Shown in pieces: positions 1 to 8,646 of a stretch of 64,000 nucleotides of DNA (the stretch's first letter is position 1; each line of letters starts with the position of its first letter). Under the pieces are notes generated by a model. That model saw nothing but the letters and a program-made list of their open reading frames with translations. It was not told where the DNA came from and did not search any database. Source of the DNA: Stigmatella ashevillena (GTDB lineage Bacteria > Myxococcota > Myxococcia > Myxococcales > Myxococcaceae); contig NZ_JAQNDM010000002.1 of NCBI RefSeq assembly GCF_028368975.1, positions 4,148,425 to 4,212,424 on the forward strand. The letters are read 5' to 3'. A program made the translations under genes and the position numbers.

Positions 1-2
1 TC

Positions 3-716
3 CGCCAGAGCTGGATGGACTACAACTGGATGGGCCGGGTCATCAACTGGCAGGCGAACACCTCGGAGTATCAGGCGCTCCTGAGGGACCTGTCCTTCGC
101 CGCCGACAAGCTCGTCTATCTTCAGCAGCAGGGCGTTCCGGTGCTGTTCCGCCCGTTCCACGAGATGAACAAGAAGGGCTCTGCTTCACCGTTCTGGTGG
201 TCCAACCAGGATCCCTCCCAGTACAAGCAGCTCTGGAACATCGCGCATGACTACCTGGTGAAGACGCGCGGACTGAAGAACCTGATCTTCGTCTGGTCCC
301 CCTATGAGTGGGATGGAACCTATGGCGGCGATCCGTGGAACTATTACCCGGGCAATGATCGCGTGGACGTGGTGGCCGTGGACATCTACCACGGCAACCC
401 GTACTTCCCCGCCGCCTTCTATGATGGGCTGAAGGGCTACAACAAGCCGCGCATGCTCGCGGAGAATGACAAGCTGCCGGTGCGCTGGGGAGACAGCCGC
501 TATGGCACCGTCTCGGAGATCGACTCCCGCCCGTGGGTGATCTGGTCGGTGTGGGGCGACTCCCTCCTCTACAACCTCGGCACCCAGAACGCGAACGACT
601 GGAACGTGTCGAGCAACCACAAGGCCATCAAGGACACGTACAACTACTACTCGGGTTATTGGCGGGTGCTCACGGGTGGCAGCGGGGCGACCTACAACTG
701 GGGTGGGCTGCGCTAA
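3..716 (+). CDS. GH26-family endo-beta-mannanase, C-terminal part (5'-truncated)
   Basis: The reading frame is open from base 3 at the window edge, so the true start lies to the left. The protein carries the GH26 acid/base signature RPFHEMN (around residue 47 counted from the first in-window Met), which marks beta-mannanases and related retaining glycosidases. A later PRMLAEND segment sits where the family places its nucleophile Glu (inferred by position only). Trp/Tyr-rich segments such as FVWSPYEWDGTYGGDPWNYY fit a sugar-binding cleft. Known members hydrolyse internal beta-1,4-mannan links and are secreted; the signal peptide is outside the window. The stop codon overlaps by 3 bases the stop of the convergent cytochrome gene. 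Family assignment is firm, exact substrate is not. Confidence 0.85.
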   Translation, partial: RQSWMDYNWMGRVINWQANTSEYQALLRDLSFAADKLVYLQQQGVPVLFRPFHEMNKKGSASPFWWSNQDPSQYKQLWNIAHDYLVKTRGLKNLIFVWSPYEWDGTYGGDPWNYYPGNDRVDVVAVDIYHGNPYFPAAFYDGLKGYNKPRMLAENDKLPVRWGDSRYGTVSEIDSRPWVIWSVWGDSLLYNLGTQNANDWNVSSNHKAIKDTYNYYSGYWRVLTGGSGATYNWGGLR

Positions 717-2467
717 AGGGAGCCGCTCGCGGCGAGCTCCGGTGTCTGCCATCCGGGGCTCACCGGCTCGTCAATCCCTGTCGCCCCATCCTGCTCCAGC
801 CTGGGGTGAACCTTGGGCGGGGCGCCCAAGAGGACGTCCCGCCCCCGCTCGAACCGCTGAGAGCGCACCAGGGCCAGATAGGCCCTGTTCAGCATGAGCG
901 CCCGGCCCGGTGAGGGCAGGAGCAGCGTGGAGATGTCCTGGGACAGCGCCTGGACCGCACGAGGCTGGAGTGAGCCATCCTTCTGGAAGAAGCGCGCCTG
1001 TACCTCACCGTTGCTGCGGTAGTCATCGCCTCCGCCCACCTGCTCGAGCCAGTGGGCGTACTCTCCCTGCCCATCCGCGCGCTTCGGCTCCGGGATGCCT
1101 TTCAGCCCACGCGCCCCCCAGTGGTACCAACCTCCGTGAGGCGCTCCGCCCGCATCGAGCTTCCGTGCGAAGCTGAAGGTGGAGTCCGTGGTGGCTCCCA
1201 CCCCGCCATGGCATCCAATGCACGCGGCGGTCTCCTCCACCGTCTGAGGCCGCAGCGCTCCCGCAGCGTCCTCGATGAACCCCTGCATCACCCAGCCCGT
1301 GCCGGTTCCCATCCCACGCTCCACGTCCCCGAGCACGGTCTTCAACGTATCGGGCTGCCGCGACTTCTCGAGCACCTCCGCCTCTGCCGCCATCTGGAGC
1401 TCGCCGTACGTCAGCCAGCGGGTCTTCCGCATGTAGCGCAGCTCCTTCATCCGCGCGGCCATGCGGACCTCGCCCTCTTCGACATCCAGGTAGCGCAGGC
1501 TGTGCAAGAACTCGGTCCCCCGGGGATAGAGGCCCGCCGCGGGCCAGCCATCCCGTCCCCGGTCCAGCTCCGCCGCCTTGCCCACGTAGTGGAAGGACCG
1601 TCCTGGCTCTGGAGGCCAGAGGAAGGCCACGCGCTCGGCGGTCCCCAGCCGGCCATCCCCATCCAGGTCCACGCCCAACTCGCGCTCGTCCACCGGAGCC
1701 AGAGGCACATCCACCCTCCGGATGAACGCCTCCACGATGGCGAGGTTGATGCGGTAGATGGCCTCGCTCTCGTGCCCTTCTCTGTCCTGGCGGAAGGCCT
1801 CGGGAAGCCTCAGGAACACATCCCCCATCGAGCCGTTGGTAGGCCAGAACATCCCGGGGAAGGGCGCATAGGCAAAGGCTCGCCAGCCGCTCAGGCGCCC
1901 GTCGGGTGCGCGATCGAAACCCTCGGCATCGGGCCGGAACCAGCAATCCGGGATGTACCCTTCCCACTGGCCATCGCCATCGCCCTCCCACGCCGAGGGA
2001 CGCTTCCGCAGCGCTGCCGCCAGCCGGAGGTTTCCCTGCTCGTCTTGATAATTGTTCGAGCGGACCCAGGCCAGCAGCGCGCCCTTCGGCATCTCCACGG
2101 GTGCGGGCGGCCGAAGCACATGGGTCCACAGGTTCTCGCTGGCAGACCGCGCCACCGGGAGCACGGTCTGGATATCGGAGTCATCGGTGAAGTTGGGGGC
2201 TCGCGGCGTCTGGTGGCACGCGAAGCAACCGTTGTGGCGTCGGCCGCCGGGCGTGTCCTGCGTCACCGCGTAGCATTGGGCAGGCAGGTAGGCCGCCCGG
2301 TTCGAGAGCAGAGGGGGCTCCCGCATGGATGAAGCCTCGGAGGAGACCGGCGGCGCGGCGGGCGCAACCTCGGGTCCTTGCCTCGATCCCGAGCGCCAGA
2401 ACCCCGCGGCTGCTCCAAGCGCCAACACCACCAGGATCCACATCCACCCTTCGAGCCTTCGAGCCAT
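713..2467 (-). CDS. Secreted or membrane-anchored diheme cytochrome c
   Basis: A 584-residue protein with an N-terminal hydrophobic segment (about residues 8-22, WMWILVVLALGAAAGF) that looks like an uncleaved signal or anchor. Two CXXCH heme-c sites are visible: CFACH near residue 80 and CIGCH near residue 417, each followed by sequence typical of periplasmic c-type cytochromes. A DLDGDGRLG stretch resembles a calcium-binding loop. The protein is probably a periplasmic electron carrier or oxidoreductase; its substrate cannot be read from the sequence. The start lies 13 bp after the stop of the PhoX-like gene, so the two are almost certainly cotranscribed. I do not recognise a named family beyond the cytochrome c features. 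Confidence 0.75.
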   Translation of the reverse strand: MARRLEGWMWILVVLALGAAAGFWRSGSRQGPEVAPAAPPVSSEASSMREPPLLSNRAAYLPAQCYAVTQDTPGGRRHNGCFACHQTPRAPNFTDDSDIQTVLPVARSASENLWTHVLRPPAPVEMPKGALLAWVRSNNYQDEQGNLRLAAALRKRPSAWEGDGDGQWEGYIPDCWFRPDAEGFDRAPDGRLSGWRAFAYAPFPGMFWPTNGSMGDVFLRLPEAFRQDREGHESEAIYRINLAIVEAFIRRVDVPLAPVDERELGVDLDGDGRLGTAERVAFLWPPEPGRSFHYVGKAAELDRGRDGWPAAGLYPRGTEFLHSLRYLDVEEGEVRMAARMKELRYMRKTRWLTYGELQMAAEAEVLEKSRQPDTLKTVLGDVERGMGTGTGWVMQGFIEDAAGALRPQTVEETAACIGCHGGVGATTDSTFSFARKLDAGGAPHGGWYHWGARGLKGIPEPKRADGQGEYAHWLEQVGGGDDYRSNGEVQARFFQKDGSLQPRAVQALSQDISTLLLPSPGRALMLNRAYLALVRSQRFERGRDVLLGAPPKVHPRLEQDGATGIDEPVSPGWQTPELAASGSL

Positions 2468-2480
2468 GACCCGTCCCCCG

Positions 2481-4469
2481 TCAGTCCATCGCCGGGAACG
2501 GGCCGATGTATCCCGCGTACGACTGCCTCACGCCCAGATCCGCCCCCACTTTGTCCGTGTCGGACTCGCCGTAGGGATGTTGGATCTGCGTCTTGATGTA
2601 CGCGTGCCCACCGATGTTCGGGAAGAAGTAGACGCCCGTCGTCTCCGAGCCGTAGGGCGTGGAGAAGATGCGGGTCAGCGAGCGCGTCACCACGTTGTAG
2701 GCCCACACCATGTCGTTCTGATGGCCATCGGTGCTGTCCTCGCCGATGAGCAGGGTGTCGTACCCTTCGATGAACGTCAGGTTGTCGGGATTGGCGATGC
2801 CATTCACGCTGCAAACATTTCCAATGGCCGGCTGGGCCACCCCACTGCTGTCCGGGAGCGTGAAGGACGGAGCGAAGTAAGGGCTGTTGCTCGGGTAGAG
2901 GCTGGCGCCGGGCGCCTTCAGCCACACGCCCTCGATGAGGGACGAGGCGGACTCCGCGACGTACTCGCTGCCGACCTCCGCGTTGCGCGAGACGACGAGC
3001 TCATACACGCCTCCGCAGTAATTCTCGGCGAGCTGCACGTGGTTGGGCCCACCGACATCCCGCGATGAGTTGTCGATCATCCCATTGTTCATCTCGCTGA
3101 AGGCGACGTAGAGCCGGTTCGTGGCCGGGTTGAAGGTGATGCCCTCCGTCTTGCGGAACTCGGTGGTCGCGCCCACGTCGGCCGCATAGCGGCGGCTCTC
3201 CAGGCGAGAGGCCGCCAGCTCCTGGCCGGTCTTCAACTTCAGGCACTCCCGGCCCGTCTCGGTGTTGATGGCGCGGAACCCGGAGGCCGCCCCCGGGCAG
3301 GTGCCATCCGTGGCCTGGGGCTCGGTCTCGAAGATCTGGGAGAACTGGATGCCGGTGTCGATGAGCGCCTTGACCTGTGCATCCGTCGCGCTGGGCCCCA
3401 ACGGAATCCAGTAGAGGTCCGCCCGGCCCCACGGCTCCTTCGCCGGACTGGTCTGGAACCAGCGCGCCGCGTAGAGCTGGCCCTCGGAGAGATCTCCCGC
3501 GGTCTTCGCCACGAACATGTAGAAGGCATCGTTCGTGCCGTCATCGCTCAGGTAGACCGTGCGACGGTCCGGCATCACATACGCCAGTTCGAGCGCGCGG
3601 CGGCCCGACGCGTAGTGCTTCTTGACGGTGGTCGAGCCCGCCCCGTCGACCGCGACCTCGACCACATACCCATAGCGGTAGGGGTGGTACGCCGCCTTCG
3701 CCTCCGCCAGGGAGGCGGTGGCCGCATCGAGCCCCCAGTAACGGAGCATGGAGCGCTCCGAAGCGCTGAGGCCGCTCACGGCCGTGGCGTTCTCGTACAG
3801 GCGCGCATCCGCGGGGTACTCCTCGCTGCCCAGGTGCGTGTTCCACGGAGACACGGAGCCAGCGCACGGGGTCCAGAGCCCATCCACACCGGAGAAGTCG
3901 ATGGGCCGGGTGCTGGTGGCCGTGAGCTTGCCGTCCGTCTCCTGGCGCAGCTCTGAGAGATACATCGCCGCCGGCGTGGTCTCGAAGTGGGTGACCTCGA
4001 AGAGCTTGCCTCCCACCTGGAGAAGCGAAGAGAAGTCATTGGACGGAGAGATGAGGTCCGAGCCGTCCTGGGCCTTCACCGGCGCCCCGTCCTTCTTCGT
4101 CAGACGCCCGAAGACTTGCGAGGTCAAGGACTGGCCGCTGCGCAGCACCGCCTCGAACCGGATCGCCACGTCCTTCCCGTTCACGTTTGCCTTCGTGCTG
4201 GCATAGGCGGCACGCTTCTCGGCGTCCGTGACCGCCGCGGGGATGGGCGTGAAGTGGAGCGTCTTCCCCTGACCCGCGGGCCCTTCAGGCCCTTGGGGCC
4301 CCTGCGGGCCCGTCGTCCCGGGCGTGCCATCGGCCCCGGGCGTTCCCGGGGCTCCCGCGATGCCCTCTTTCCCCTCATCGCCACTGCACGCGGAAAGCGC
4401 GAGCACGGTCATGGAGGCCACCATCAGGCGCCCTGTCCGGAACGCCCACTTCGAACGGCCATGTCGCAT
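2481..4469 (-). CDS. PhoX-like (DUF839) secreted lipoprotein with a collagen-like linker
   Basis: I place the start at the ATG at 4469 because it is preceded by a strong ribosome-binding site (GAGGTGAGGA); an in-frame ATG 36 bp upstream lacks one. The N-terminus is a lipoprotein signal peptide with lipobox LSAC (Cys about residue 28). Next comes a short Gly-X-Y run (GPQGPQGPEGPAG) that resembles collagen and may act as a spacer from the membrane. The rest (about 600 residues) resembles the PhoX/DUF839 beta-propeller group, with motifs such as RKTEGITFNPATNRLYVAFSE and NPDNLTF. PhoX enzymes are calcium/iron-dependent alkaline phosphatases, but many DUF839 proteins are uncharacterised, so phosphatase activity is inference. 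It is the first gene of a two-gene unit with the diheme cytochrome. Confidence 0.75.
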   Translation of the reverse strand: MRHGRSKWAFRTGRLMVASMTVLALSACSGDEGKEGIAGAPGTPGADGTPGTTGPQGPQGPEGPAGQGKTLHFTPIPAAVTDAEKRAAYASTKANVNGKDVAIRFEAVLRSGQSLTSQVFGRLTKKDGAPVKAQDGSDLISPSNDFSSLLQVGGKLFEVTHFETTPAAMYLSELRQETDGKLTATSTRPIDFSGVDGLWTPCAGSVSPWNTHLGSEEYPADARLYENATAVSGLSASERSMLRYWGLDAATASLAEAKAAYHPYRYGYVVEVAVDGAGSTTVKKHYASGRRALELAYVMPDRRTVYLSDDGTNDAFYMFVAKTAGDLSEGQLYAARWFQTSPAKEPWGRADLYWIPLGPSATDAQVKALIDTGIQFSQIFETEPQATDGTCPGAASGFRAINTETGRECLKLKTGQELAASRLESRRYAADVGATTEFRKTEGITFNPATNRLYVAFSEMNNGMIDNSSRDVGGPNHVQLAENYCGGVYELVVSRNAEVGSEYVAESASSLIEGVWLKAPGASLYPSNSPYFAPSFTLPDSSGVAQPAIGNVCSVNGIANPDNLTFIEGYDTLLIGEDSTDGHQNDMVWAYNVVTRSLTRIFSTPYGSETTGVYFFPNIGGHAYIKTQIQHPYGESDTDKVGADLGVRQSYAGYIGPFPAMD

Positions 4470-4702
4470 TCTGTCCTCACCTCGATGAGTCATCAGGCGA
4501 GGCACGGTACAGATCGCTCATGGCACGTGAGCAACATGTTCGTGCCGCGCACGACACGGAGGGAGAACGAGCAGCAATCCCCCGGCACGGCCTCGCCCAT
4601 CACATCCCGGATCTGCCCTCTCTTTCTGAATGTGGACCTGAAGCGGGCGCGGGCGTGGTGCCCGTGCAATCCCCCGTCGAACAGGCCGCACGGAGGCCTG
4701 TA
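4470..4702. promoter_or_regulatory. Divergent intergenic region upstream of the PhoX-like unit and the graspetide operon
   Basis: These 233 bp separate two divergent operons and must hold the promoters for both. The only sites read with confidence are the ribosome-binding sites at each end: GAGGTGAGGA for the leftward gene and GGAGG for the graspetide precursor. I see no convincing -35/-10 pair or operator. Confidence 0.4.
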
Positions 4703-4900
4703 ATGAAAACGAAGGCAAAGAAGCAGGCGCAGCAAGGTGGCAAGCAACCCTTCTTCGCACGGCTGCTCGAGGCGCAGGAACTCGACCAGGCCGCGGGCGG
4801 TAAGCAGGTGATCACCACGAAGAAGTTTCCCTCGGATTCGGACGAGGTGATGGTCACCCTGAAGTACCCCTCGGACAGCGACGAAGGCTACGCTCGCTGA
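4703..4900 (+). CDS. Graspetide (microviridin-type) precursor peptide with two core repeats
   Basis: This 65-residue peptide starts at the ATG after a good Shine-Dalgarno (GGAGG, 4692-4696). Its leader contains PFFARLLE (residues 16-23), close to the conserved PFFARFLE helix by which microviridin precursors bind their ATP-grasp ligases. Two core copies follow: TKKFPSDSDE (residues 39-48) and TLKYPSDSDE (residues 52-61). Both fit the microviridin core T-x-K-(Y/F)-P-S-D, with Thr and Ser as ester donors, Lys as amide donor and Asp/Glu side chains as acceptors. Compared with classical microviridins, the Trp after PSD is Ser and the first of the two Glu is Asp. Two ligase genes follow immediately, as expected for a precursor. 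No protease or exporter gene is adjacent. Confidence 0.93.
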   Translation: MKTKAKKQAQQGGKQPFFARLLEAQELDQAAGGKQVITTKKFPSDSDEVMVTLKYPSDSDEGYAR

Positions 4901-4926
4901 GTGCCTCGGACAGCATTTCCACGCCC

Positions 4927-5976
4927 ATGCCCCCCGCTCGCGGCACCGTCCTGCTTCTCACCCACAGCCGGGACCACTACACGGTCGACCGGGTAGCGCA
5001 GGCGCTGTCGCGGCGGGGAGCACGTCCGGTGCGCATCGACACGGACGGCTTTCCCTCGGTCCTGACGCTGACCTCGCGGCTGGGACCGAGTGGGGCGGAC
5101 GTGGCCTTGCGCACGGCCACGGGAAAGCGGCGAGGCCAAGACATCCGCGCGGTCTGGCTGCGGCGACTCGCGCCCCCCCGGCTGGATGAAGCATTGGAGC
5201 CTGTCTGGCGCGACGGGTGCCTCCGTGAATCCCTCGCGGCGTTCGAGGGATTTCTCGACGGCCTGGAGGCAGCAGGCTGCAGCTTCATCAACCCGCTCGC
5301 CGCCGAGCAGATCGCGCACAACAAGCTGCATCAGCTCCGAGTGGCCCAGACGCTGGGGCTGGAGATCCCCCGCACCCTGGTCACCAATGAGGCGGGCCAG
5401 GTACGGGCCTTCTTCGAAGAGGTGCAAGGCCGCATGGTGGCCAAGATGCTGACCCCCCTCAGCCAGTCCATGGAGGGGGGAAATCCCTTCGTGTACACGA
5501 GCGCGATCAGCCCCCCGCAGCTCGAACAGCTCGAGGGGCTCCGCCACAGCCCCATGGTGTTCCAGGAACGGATCGACAAGGCCCGTGAGCTGCGGGTGGT
5601 GGTGGTGGGCCCTCACTGCTTCGTGGGCGCCATCGACGCGTCCCGCTCGGTGGCAGGCCAGGTGGACTGGAGGCGGGCCGGTCCCGGAGAGTGCCGCTGG
5701 GAAGCCGGCGACGTTCCCCCCGCGGTGGCCGAACTCCTGGTGCGTCTGGTAGCGGCACTGGGGCTGGTGTACGGCGCCGTGGATCTCATCGTCACCCCAG
5801 AGGGGCGGCACGTCTTTCTCGAAGTGAACCCCGGGGGTGAGTGGGGAATGCTCGAGCGAGAGCTCGGCCTGCCCATCGCCGAGGCCCTCGCCGAATCCCT
5901 CGTCACCGGGGAGCGCGTCTCCCCTTCCTCACGCTGGAGCCCTCATGACCGTCCTCATCGTGACCCACTCCCATGA
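4927..5976 (+). CDS. mdnB: ATP-grasp peptide ligase, MdnB/MvdC type (omega-amide forming)
   Basis: A 349-residue ATP-grasp enzyme that closely follows the microviridin ligase MdnB/MvdC from end to end: VLLLTHSRDHYTVDRVAQAL at the N-terminus, AVWLRR near residue 75, HNKLHQLRVA, IPRTLVTN, CPMVFQE-like SPMVFQERIDKARELR, and the ATP/Mg-binding tail FGAIDLIVTP-like YGAVDLIVTPEGRHVFLEVNPGGEWGMLE. In microviridin pathways this ligase makes the lactam between the core Lys and an acidic side chain after the ester rings have formed. The start ATG lies 26 bp after the precursor stop without a strong ribosome-binding site, so translation may be partly coupled. Its C-terminus overlaps the next ligase gene. 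The MdnB assignment rests on remembered family sequence and should be confirmed by a tree. Confidence 0.9.
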   Translation: MPPARGTVLLLTHSRDHYTVDRVAQALSRRGARPVRIDTDGFPSVLTLTSRLGPSGADVALRTATGKRRGQDIRAVWLRRLAPPRLDEALEPVWRDGCLRESLAAFEGFLDGLEAAGCSFINPLAAEQIAHNKLHQLRVAQTLGLEIPRTLVTNEAGQVRAFFEEVQGRMVAKMLTPLSQSMEGGNPFVYTSAISPPQLEQLEGLRHSPMVFQERIDKARELRVVVVGPHCFVGAIDASRSVAGQVDWRRAGPGECRWEAGDVPPAVAELLVRLVAALGLVYGAVDLIVTPEGRHVFLEVNPGGEWGMLERELGLPIAEALAESLVTGERVSPSSRWSPHDRPHRDPLP

Positions 5977-6946
5977 CAACATGGCGCCCAGGGACGTCGC
6001 GCACGCCGTGGCGGCTCGCGGACATCGGGCCTACCGGTTCGACACCGACCTGTTCCCCACCCACCTGCGACTCACGCTCGACGAGCGGGGCGAGGGCCGC
6101 CTCTCGGGGCCGGAAGGCGTGCTCGACCTGGCAGAGGTGACCTCGGTCTGGTACCGCCGCAATGGCACCGGGACGCGCATCCCCCGGGAGATGGCCCCCC
6201 AGCTCCGCCAACCCTCCGTGGAGGAGAGCCGGCGCGTGGTGTCCGGGATGCTCGCGGCGCGCAGGGTGTTTCAGCTGGATTCACTCGAGGAGGTGCGACG
6301 CGCGGAGCACAAGCCGTTGCAGCTCGAGCTGGCGGGCGCCTTGGGGCTCGAGGTGCCCCGCACCCTGACCACCAATGATCCCGACGCGGTGCGGACATTC
6401 GCCGCGAGCTGTCCGGGCGGCGTGGTGACGAAGATGATGACCTCCTTCGCCGTCTACGGCGAACAGGGCGAGGAGCAGGTGGTGTTCACCACGCCCTTGC
6501 GCCCGGCGGACCTGGAGAACCTGGAGGGGCTGGACCTGTGCCCGATGACCTTCCAGGAGCGCATCCCCAAGGCGATGGAGCTGCGGGTCACGGTGGTGGG
6601 AGAGCGGGTGATGGCGGCCTCCATCGACTCGCAGGTCCTGCCGAGGGCCCGCGAGGACTGGCGCCGCGAAGGGGTGGCCCTCGCAGGTGCCTGGCAGCCC
6701 TACCTGCTGTCCGAGCCCATCCGGACGCGGGTGCTCCGGCTGATGGACCTGCTCAGGCTCAACTATGGCGCGCTCGACTTCATCGTCACGCCCGAGGGCA
6801 GACATGTCTTCCTCGAGGTGAACCCATCGGGTGAATTCCTGTGGCTGACCCAATCTCCCGGCATGCCCATCACCGATGCCCTGGCGGACGTGCTGACCGG
6901 GCGCTCGGCCCACAGGCCCGTTCTCACCTCCCTGGAGACCCGATAA
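5945..6946 (+). CDS. mdnC: ATP-grasp peptide ligase, MdnC/MvdD type (omega-ester forming)
   Basis: I start this 333-residue protein at the ATG at 5945 (MTVLIVTHSHDN), which aligns with the N-terminus of MdnC; a longer open frame upstream lies inside the preceding gene. The match to MdnC is strong throughout: FDTDLFPT, the VWYRR motif near residue 67, HKPLQLELA, VVTKMM, CPMTFQERIPKAMELR, and LNYGALDFIVTPEGRHVFLEVNPSGEF with the metal-binding Glu/Asn. MdnC-type ligases recognise the leader PFFAR helix and form the two ester bonds of the core, probably acting first. The gene overlaps the upstream ligase by 32 bp, which suggests translational coupling. Confidence 0.92.
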   Translation: MTVLIVTHSHDNMAPRDVAHAVAARGHRAYRFDTDLFPTHLRLTLDERGEGRLSGPEGVLDLAEVTSVWYRRNGTGTRIPREMAPQLRQPSVEESRRVVSGMLAARRVFQLDSLEEVRRAEHKPLQLELAGALGLEVPRTLTTNDPDAVRTFAASCPGGVVTKMMTSFAVYGEQGEEQVVFTTPLRPADLENLEGLDLCPMTFQERIPKAMELRVTVVGERVMAASIDSQVLPRAREDWRREGVALAGAWQPYLLSEPIRTRVLRLMDLLRLNYGALDFIVTPEGRHVFLEVNPSGEFLWLTQSPGMPITDALADVLTGRSAHRPVLTSLETR

Positions 6947-7038
6947 CGCGGACGCGTCCCCTCAGGGATGGGTTGCCTCACGCCCCTCTGAAATGGCATA
7001 GAACCTGACCGTTTGAACACAAAGAGGTCGGGGAGACG

Positions 7039-8646
7039 ATGCAATTCGAGTTGGCGTTCGTACTGCTCTTCGCCGTGGCGACCGCCGTGGCCATCGTGGC
7101 GCGCTACTTCAAGTTTCCCTACACCGTGGCGCTGGTGGTGGCGGGGCTCGTGTTGGGCACGGCGCACGCCTTCGAGCCGCCCCACCTCACCAAGGGACTG
7201 CTCTTCGCGGTCATCCTGCCCGGCCTCATCTTCGAGGCGGCCTTCCACGTGGACTTCCGCAAGTTCTGGAAGAACAAGCTGGCCATCCACGCGCTGGCCA
7301 TTCCCGGCGTCGTCGCGGCCGTGGCCCTCACGGCGCTCCTGCTGTCTCCCGCGGTGGGAGGGCTGAGCCTCGTCCAGGGCTTCGCCTTCATCCACGCGCT
7401 GGTGTTCGCCTCGGTCATCGTCTCCACAGACCCCATCGCCGTGGTGGGGCTCTTCAAGATGCTGGGCGTGCCCAAGCGCCTGGCCGTCCTGGTGGAGGGC
7501 GAGAGCCTCCTTAACGACGGCACGGCCGTCGTGCTCTTCAACCTCATCGTCGCCGTGGCGCTGGGGGGCGAGTTCACCACGAGTGGCGCCGTGCTGGACT
7601 TCGTCAAGGTCGCGGGCGTGGGCGCGCTCATCGGCGGGTTGGTGGGGTTCGCCGTCTCCCAGGTCATCGAGCGCGTCGAGGACGCGATGGTGGAAATCAC
7701 CCTCACCGTCATCGCCGCCTACGGCTCATTCGTGGTGGCCGAGAACTTCCACTTCTCGGGTGTCATCGCCACGGTGGTGGCCGGCATGATGTGTGGCAAC
7801 TGGGCCGCGAACACGGGCATGAGCGCCACCACCCGCGTCGCGGTGGAGAGCTTCTGGGAGTACCTGGCCTTCGCCCTCAACTCCATCGTGTTCCTGCTCA
7901 TCGGCATGGAGGTGCAGCTCAATTCGCTGCTGGACTCCTGGGTCCCCATCCTCCTGGCCTACCTGGCCGTGCTGTTGGGCCGGGCGCTCGTGGTGTACGG
8001 CGTGTCCGCCCTGCTGCGCCTCTCTTCGGAGCGCGTGCCGTGGCGCTGGAGCGCGGTGCTCACCTGGAGCGGCCTGCGCGGCGCCATCTCCATGGTGCTG
8101 GTGCTGAGCCTCCCCGAGGACTTCGCCCACCGGGAGCTGCTGGTGAACATGACGTTCGGGGTGGTGGTGCTCTCCATCATCGTCCAGGGGCTCACCATGC
8201 CGCCGCTGCTCCGGCGCCTGGGCGTTACCGGGCAGCGGGACGTCTACCAGGAGAAGTATGAGCTGGCCCGGGGCCGCCTCGGCGCCGTCCACGCCGCCCT
8301 GGGCGCGCTGGAGTCCATGCGCCGCTCCCGCGACATTCCCGCCGATGTGCTGACCCAACTGGAGAAGGACTACGAGCAGAAGGCCAACGCGGCCGAGCAG
8401 GAGCTGTCCTCCCTCAAGCAGCAGACGAACCGCTTCCATGAGGAGGAGCACCAGGAGGCCGTGCGGCGCGTGCTCATCATCGAGAAGGACTCGCTGCTCA
8501 AGGCCTACCAGAAGGGGGCCATTGGCAAGGAGGCCTTCGAGCACCTGAGCACCGAGTTGGACGAGCGGCTGGCCCAGGCGAAGGACGCCGAAGCCCACGT
8601 CTCCCTCGATGATTCCTCGGTGGACGGAACACCCGTCCGCACCTGA
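7039..8646 (+). CDS. CPA1-family Na+/H+ antiporter (NhaP type)
   Basis: A 535-residue polytopic membrane protein with about 12 hydrophobic segments in its first 400 residues. The exchanger signature is present: STDPIAVVGLFK and EGESLLNDGTAVVLF, whose Asn-Asp pair is the ion-binding site of CPA1 antiporters. WSGLRGAISMVLVLSLP further down is also typical of NhaP/NHE proteins. The last 120 residues are hydrophilic, charged and partly coiled-coil (LEKDYEQKANAAEQELSSL), probably a cytoplasmic regulatory tail. A GGGGAG-like ribosome-binding site precedes the ATG. It likely exports Na+ (or K+) in exchange for protons for pH and salt balance. It is separated by 92 bp from the graspetide operon and is not a peptide exporter. 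Confidence 0.88.
   Translation: MQFELAFVLLFAVATAVAIVARYFKFPYTVALVVAGLVLGTAHAFEPPHLTKGLLFAVILPGLIFEAAFHVDFRKFWKNKLAIHALAIPGVVAAVALTALLLSPAVGGLSLVQGFAFIHALVFASVIVSTDPIAVVGLFKMLGVPKRLAVLVEGESLLNDGTAVVLFNLIVAVALGGEFTTSGAVLDFVKVAGVGALIGGLVGFAVSQVIERVEDAMVEITLTVIAAYGSFVVAENFHFSGVIATVVAGMMCGNWAANTGMSATTRVAVESFWEYLAFALNSIVFLLIGMEVQLNSLLDSWVPILLAYLAVLLGRALVVYGVSALLRLSSERVPWRWSAVLTWSGLRGAISMVLVLSLPEDFAHRELLVNMTFGVVVLSIIVQGLTMPPLLRRLGVTGQRDVYQEKYELARGRLGAVHAALGALESMRRSRDIPADVLTQLEKDYEQKANAAEQELSSLKQQTNRFHEEEHQEAVRRVLIIEKDSLLKAYQKGAIGKEAFEHLSTELDERLAQAKDAEAHVSLDDSSVDGTPVRT

Larger units (their letters stand above)
4703..6946 (+). other. Graspetide biosynthetic operon
   Basis: Precursor, MdnB-type ligase and MdnC-type ligase lie in one direction with a 26 bp gap and then a 32 bp overlap, which indicates a single transcript. 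This is the minimal set needed to make omega-ester and omega-amide crosslinks on a microviridin-type core. The acetyltransferase (MdnD) and ABC exporter (MdnE) of cyanobacterial clusters are absent nearby. Confidence 0.88.

Noticed and set aside
4817-4885. CRISPR-like or simple nucleotide repeat in the graspetide gene
   Set aside because: The repeated segments are coding core peptides with conserved residues and synonymous differences, not spacer-separated repeats. No CRISPR array was seen anywhere in the window.
7039-8646. Membrane protein downstream of the graspetide ligases as its exporter
   Set aside because: It is a clear CPA1 Na+/H+ antiporter with the NhaP ion-binding motif, and it has its own ribosome-binding site after a 92 bp gap.
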